Assembly: GCA_017466375.1 (NCBI GenBank) | Contig: JAFTUH010000021.1 | Location: 1-51,774, forward strand | Direction: 5' to 3' | DNA: 51,774 nt | From: Clostridia bacterium | GTDB lineage: Bacteria > Bacillota > Clostridia > Oscillospirales > CAG-272 | In this document: one piece after another, positions 49,040 to 51,774 of the stretch | How the letters are laid out: every line of letters begins with the position of its first letter | Numbering within the stretch: position 1 is the first letter of the stretch | Translations under genes and position numbers: made by a program | The notes under the pieces: generated by a model | What the model was told of the DNA's origin: nothing | Databases searched by the model: none | Seen by the model: the letters and a program-made list of their open reading frames with translations, nothing else

Positions 49040-50215
49040 ATGAAAGCGATTGTAAATACCAAGCTCCTTTTGGAGGATGCGATCATCTGGGACGGTGCGA
49101 TCACGTACGATCAGGGAAAGATCGTTGAGGTCGGTAAAGCGTCCGAGGTCACGATCCCCGAAGGATGCGAGATCATCGACGCGGGCGGACTATACACTGC
49201 GCCCGGTCTGATCGATATTCATAACCACGGTTCCGAGGACGATCTGTTCGTCGATGAGCCTTTGAAGTGTTGCGAGCATTTCATCGTGCACGGTCAGACG
49301 ACGGTTCTGCCCACGTTCTACTGCAATCTGACGCTGGAGAGAATGGCGGAAGGCGCGAAGAAGATCCGCGAGCTGTCGAAGTCCGGTGTCGGCAAAATCA
49401 TGGACGGCCTGTATATGGAAGGTCCGTACATGAACGGTGTCGGAAGCAACCAGAACAGTATCCTCTGGACGGAGGATATCACTGAGGAGGAGTTCGAGCC
49501 GCTTCTGGATGAGCTTGGCGCGGATGCCCGCGTCTGGGCGATCGATCCCGAAAGAAAGAATATCGAACTGTTCATGAAGCGCACGAAAGAGCGTTTCCCG
49601 AACGCGATCTTTGCACTCGGTCATTCCGAATGTCACGCGAAGTACTGCCACCGCGTGGAGAAATACGGCGTTAAGGTGCAGACGCATCACGGCAACTCCG
49701 GTAAGGCGCCCGGTATCGCGCAGGGCTGCATCAGCCCCGGATGCGACGAGTACACGCTCTATAAGCCCGATATGTACGCAGAGCTGATCTGCGACGAGGT
49801 CGGTGTTCATCTCGATGCGGATATGATCCGCATGGCTGTCCGCGTGAAGGGCATCGAGAAGATCATCCTCATCACCGACTCCATGGCGTCCAAGGTCAAG
49901 TACCTGAACGATCCTTCCAAGGGAATCGCGTACGGTCCCGATCTGAACTACGACTCCGAGGGCATGCTCGCCGGCAGCCGTATGACGCTGGAGAATTCCT
50001 GCCGCAACTTTATGACGCATACCGGCTACGGTATCGGTCACGCGATCCGCTGCGCGACGATCAATCCTGCCCGCCTGCTCGGTATCGATGACAAGGTCGG
50101 CAGCTTGGAACCCGGCAAGATTGCCAACATCATTATCGTCGATGATATGATGCACGTCAAGAAAGTTATCCTCGAAGGCGATCTCGCTGTTGAGGACGGC
50201 AAGATCGTGCTGTAA
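49040..50215 (+). CDS. nagA: N-acetylglucosamine-6-phosphate deacetylase
   Basis: A 391-residue amidohydrolase. GLIDIHNHG (about 56-64) holds the metal His pair region, YMEGPYMN the Glu, ALGHSECHA and QTHHGNSG the later His, and ILITDSMAS the catalytic Asp. RCATINPARLLGIDDKVGSLEPGKIANI is the usual C-terminal block. It removes acetate from GlcNAc6P (or a related amino sugar), feeding the nagB product pathway upstream. GGAGG precedes the ATG. Terminator after the gene. Confidence 0.92.
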   Translation: MKAIVNTKLLLEDAIIWDGAITYDQGKIVEVGKASEVTIPEGCEIIDAGGLYTAPGLIDIHNHGSEDDLFVDEPLKCCEHFIVHGQTTVLPTFYCNLTLERMAEGAKKIRELSKSGVGKIMDGLYMEGPYMNGVGSNQNSILWTEDITEEEFEPLLDELGADARVWAIDPERKNIELFMKRTKERFPNAIFALGHSECHAKYCHRVEKYGVKVQTHHGNSGKAPGIAQGCISPGCDEYTLYKPDMYAELICDEVGVHLDADMIRMAVRVKGIEKIILITDSMASKVKYLNDPSKGIAYGPDLNYDSEGMLAGSRMTLENSCRNFMTHTGYGIGHAIRCATINPARLLGIDDKVGSLEPGKIANIIIVDDMMHVKKVILEGDLAVEDGKIVL

Positions 50216-50230
50216 AGTGAATATCCACTC

Positions 50231-50274
50231 CCGCCGAACGATTGGCTATCCTTTCGTCCGGCGGTTCTTTTTTT
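50231..50274 (+). terminator. Terminator of the nag genes
   Basis: CCGCCGAACGA pairs with TCGTCCGGCGG (one mismatch), then TTCTTTTTTT. Confidence 0.82.
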
Positions 50275-50356
50275 GTTTATTTGCACAATATCGTGCGGTT
50301 TTTATACTATATATTTGTTCATGCATACGAAATCCAAAAATGGCAGGGATTTGCTC

Positions 50357-50385
50357 TTGATTTAATTTATGAAATATGGTATGAT
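50357..50385 (+). promoter_or_regulatory. Promoter of the beta-helix protein/glmM operon
   Basis: TTGATT (50357-50362), 17-bp spacer, TATGAT (50380-50385), about 80 bp upstream of the start codon. Confidence 0.68.
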
Positions 50386-50468
50386 TTTTATACTTTATTG
50401 TAACACTCGGGCGTTATCAAGCATTGTATACAGATACAGATGCCGTAAAACGGCCGGAAGGAGAGAGT

Positions 50469-51158
50469 ATGTTGGTTTGCATTTCGGATTTGTTTGATCT
50501 GACGCACACGATTGCCGCACCGCTTTTGTCGCGGTTTGTCATGCCGTGGGAGGCGTTGGATTTTTTGTCGGATTTTATTTATGAAACGGGCGCACAGCTT
50601 GATTCTGCGCAGTATGATTCCCCTGCGGACGGCGTGTGGATCGCGAAAAGCGCGCGTGTGGCGGAGAATGCGGTCATTCTGCCGCCGTGCATTATCGGTG
50701 CACGTGCGGAGATCCGCCCGGGCGCGTACATCCGCGGCAGCGTGATCGTCGGTGAGGACGCCGTTGTGGGCAATTCAACCGAAGTCAAAAACGCGATTTT
50801 GTTTGACAGGGTGCAGATTCCGCACTTCAACTACTGCGGCGATTCCATTCTCGGCTACCGAGCACATATGGGGGCGGGCGCGATCACATCCAACGTCAAG
50901 AGTGATAAAACGTACGTCACAATCAACGGCGCGTATCGGATCGAGACCGGACGGAAGAAGTGCGGTGCGATGCTCGGCGATTTTGTCGAGATCGGGTGCA
51001 ACTGCGTGCTCTCTCCCGGTACGGTGATCGGACGTGGCACAAGAGTGTATCCGCTGACGCACGTTCGCGGCGTGATCGGGGAGAATCAGATCGTGAAATC
51101 GGCAGACGTGATCGTGGAGCAAAGAATATACACCGCCGAGGCGGCAGGAGGAAGATAA
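50469..51158 (+). CDS. Left-handed beta-helix (GlmU C-terminal-like) protein
   Basis: A 229-residue protein. The middle is a hexapeptide-repeat beta-helix (ARVAENAVILPPCIIGARAEIRPGAYIRGSVIVGEDAVVG), followed by NYCGDSILGYRAHMGAGAITSN, which resembles the acetyl-CoA/substrate part of GlmU-type acetyltransferases. No nucleotidyltransferase domain (GMGTRM type motif) is present. It lies directly before glmM (1-bp gap), so a role in UDP-N-acetylglucosamine synthesis, as acetyltransferase acting on glucosamine-1-phosphate, is likely but inferred. ATG 50469 has AAGGAGAGAG just upstream. Confidence 0.8.
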   Translation: MLVCISDLFDLTHTIAAPLLSRFVMPWEALDFLSDFIYETGAQLDSAQYDSPADGVWIAKSARVAENAVILPPCIIGARAEIRPGAYIRGSVIVGEDAVVGNSTEVKNAILFDRVQIPHFNYCGDSILGYRAHMGAGAITSNVKSDKTYVTINGAYRIETGRKKCGAMLGDFVEIGCNCVLSPGTVIGRGTRVYPLTHVRGVIGENQIVKSADVIVEQRIYTAEAAGGR

Positions 51159-51159
51159 T

Positions 51160-51774
51160 ATGGGACGACTTTTCGGAACGGACGGCGTGCGCGGTGTCGC
51201 GAATACGGAGCTTTCGTGTGAGATCGCCATGGCGATCGGGCGTGCGGCTGCTGCAGTGCTGAAAAAAGAAACAGGACGCGCCAAATTTCTGATCGGGTGC
51301 GATACCCGTGTGTCGGGGGATATGCTGGCATCCGCTGTCGCGGCAGGTCTTACCTCCGTCGGTGCGGATGTCATTCTGCTCGGCGTTGTTCCGACGCCTG
51401 CCGTGGCGTATCTTGTGAAAGAGATGCAGGCGGATGCGGGCGTGATGATTTCCGCCTCGCATAATCCCGCAGAACATAACGGGATCAAGATTTTCCGCGG
51501 AGACGGGTACAAACTCCCCGATCTTCTTGAAGAAGAGATCGAGTCGCTCGTGCTCGACGGCGGTATATTTGACAGACCGACGGGCGGCGATATCGGACGG
51601 ATCACGGTGAAGGAGGACGCACGAAAACTGTACATCAGCCATCTTGCGAGCACGGCAGAGACGCCGCTGCGCGGGCTGAAAATCGCGCTCGACTGTGCAA
51701 ACGGAAGCGCGAGTGCAACGGCGGAGGCGCTGTTTACCACCCTCGGCGCCGAGGTTCATATGCTCTCCAACGCA
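51160..51774 (+). CDS. glmM: Phosphoglucosamine mutase, N-terminal part
   Basis: The first 205 codons; the gene continues past the right edge. It opens MGRLFGTDGVRGVANTELS, the standard GlmM start, and has the phosphoserine loop ISASHNPAEHNGIK with catalytic Ser100. The enzyme converts glucosamine-6-phosphate to glucosamine-1-phosphate for cell-wall precursors. It begins one base after the stop of the beta-helix gene, with AGGAGG upstream. With nagA and nagB-like genes nearby, amino-sugar breakdown and synthesis genes are neighbours here. Confidence 0.96.
   Translation, partial: MGRLFGTDGVRGVANTELSCEIAMAIGRAAAAVLKKETGRAKFLIGCDTRVSGDMLASAVAAGLTSVGADVILLGVVPTPAVAYLVKEMQADAGVMISASHNPAEHNGIKIFRGDGYKLPDLLEEEIESLVLDGGIFDRPTGGDIGRITVKEDARKLYISHLASTAETPLRGLKIALDCANGSASATAEALFTTLGAEVHMLSNA

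Overview
The window looks like a chromosomal piece of an anaerobic, spore-forming member of the Bacillota (class Clostridia), probably an uncultured gut-type lineage. Evidence seen in the sequence: an alpha/beta-type small acid-soluble spore protein, strong AGGAGG-type ribosome sites with several TTG starts, many near-consensus sigma-A promoters with 17-bp spacers, oxygen-sensitive iron-sulfur enzymes (Hdr/Flx complex, Fe-S serine dehydratase), a preQ1-I riboswitch, and compact strings of genes separated by GC-rich hairpin terminators. The genus cannot be named from sequence alone. No insertion sequence, prophage gene or CRISPR array was seen.

Layout. 1-2.5 kb: start of an iron-containing alcohol dehydrogenase (minus, cut by the edge), a spore protein, a surface-anchored CBM9-like protein, and a preQ1-riboswitch-controlled QueT transporter. 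2.5-6.8 kb: a TetR-controlled heterodimeric ABC exporter. 6.9-9.8 kb: an AEC-family permease and a stand-alone YcaO enzyme. 9.9-10.2 kb: tRNA-Leu with a duplicated 3' end plus terminator. 10.4-17.3 kb: an OpgB/LtaS-like phosphoglycerol transferase, hflK-hflC, a P-loop ATPase of unknown role, and a Gfo/Idh-SDR pair. 17.4-17.6 kb: a promoter-to-terminator unit without a reading frame, a candidate small RNA. 18-23.5 kb: an ABC - DUF1854 - ABC cluster in which both transporters carry zinc ribbons. 23.6-27.8 kb: a polysaccharide deacetylase lipoprotein, gpsA, glnA and a small membrane protein. 28.0-28.6 kb: tRNA-Met and tRNA-Glu with further tRNA-end repeats. 28.8-42.9 kb: a GH43-like protein, then the most notable region. 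43-45 kb: a GRAM-domain protein, an HTH-serine dehydratase fusion and a CAT-anticodon tRNA. 45-51.8 kb: a cysteine-repeat lipoprotein, a nucleoside hydrolase-like enzyme, nagB-like and nagA-like genes, a left-handed beta-helix protein and the start of glmM.

Central system. From 29.85 to 42.9 kb, thirteen genes run head to tail with overlaps or short gaps: rex, a lactate/malate dehydrogenase with the malate-type specificity residue, fumC, hdrB, hdrC, hdrA, mvhD/flxD, flxC, flxB, flxA, a fumarate reductase iron-sulfur subunit, a fumarate reductase flavoprotein, and an AspT/SucE-type exporter. Read together they give oxaloacetate to malate to fumarate to succinate and then export, with a redox-sensing repressor at the front. 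The NADH-oxidising Flx-Hdr module sits between fumarase and fumarate reductase. My inference is a soluble, membrane-free, flavin-based electron-bifurcating NADH:ferredoxin/fumarate oxidoreductase. The families are recognised; the coupling is a hypothesis.

A second pattern recurs at three unlinked tRNA loci (9.9-10.2, 28.0-28.4 and 44.9-45.2 kb). A partial tRNA 3' end, in most copies next to a T-run hairpin, is repeated 148-157 bp beyond the real tRNA end. The stretch 28602-28739 is AT-rich intergenic DNA in which I see nothing but the flanking promoters.
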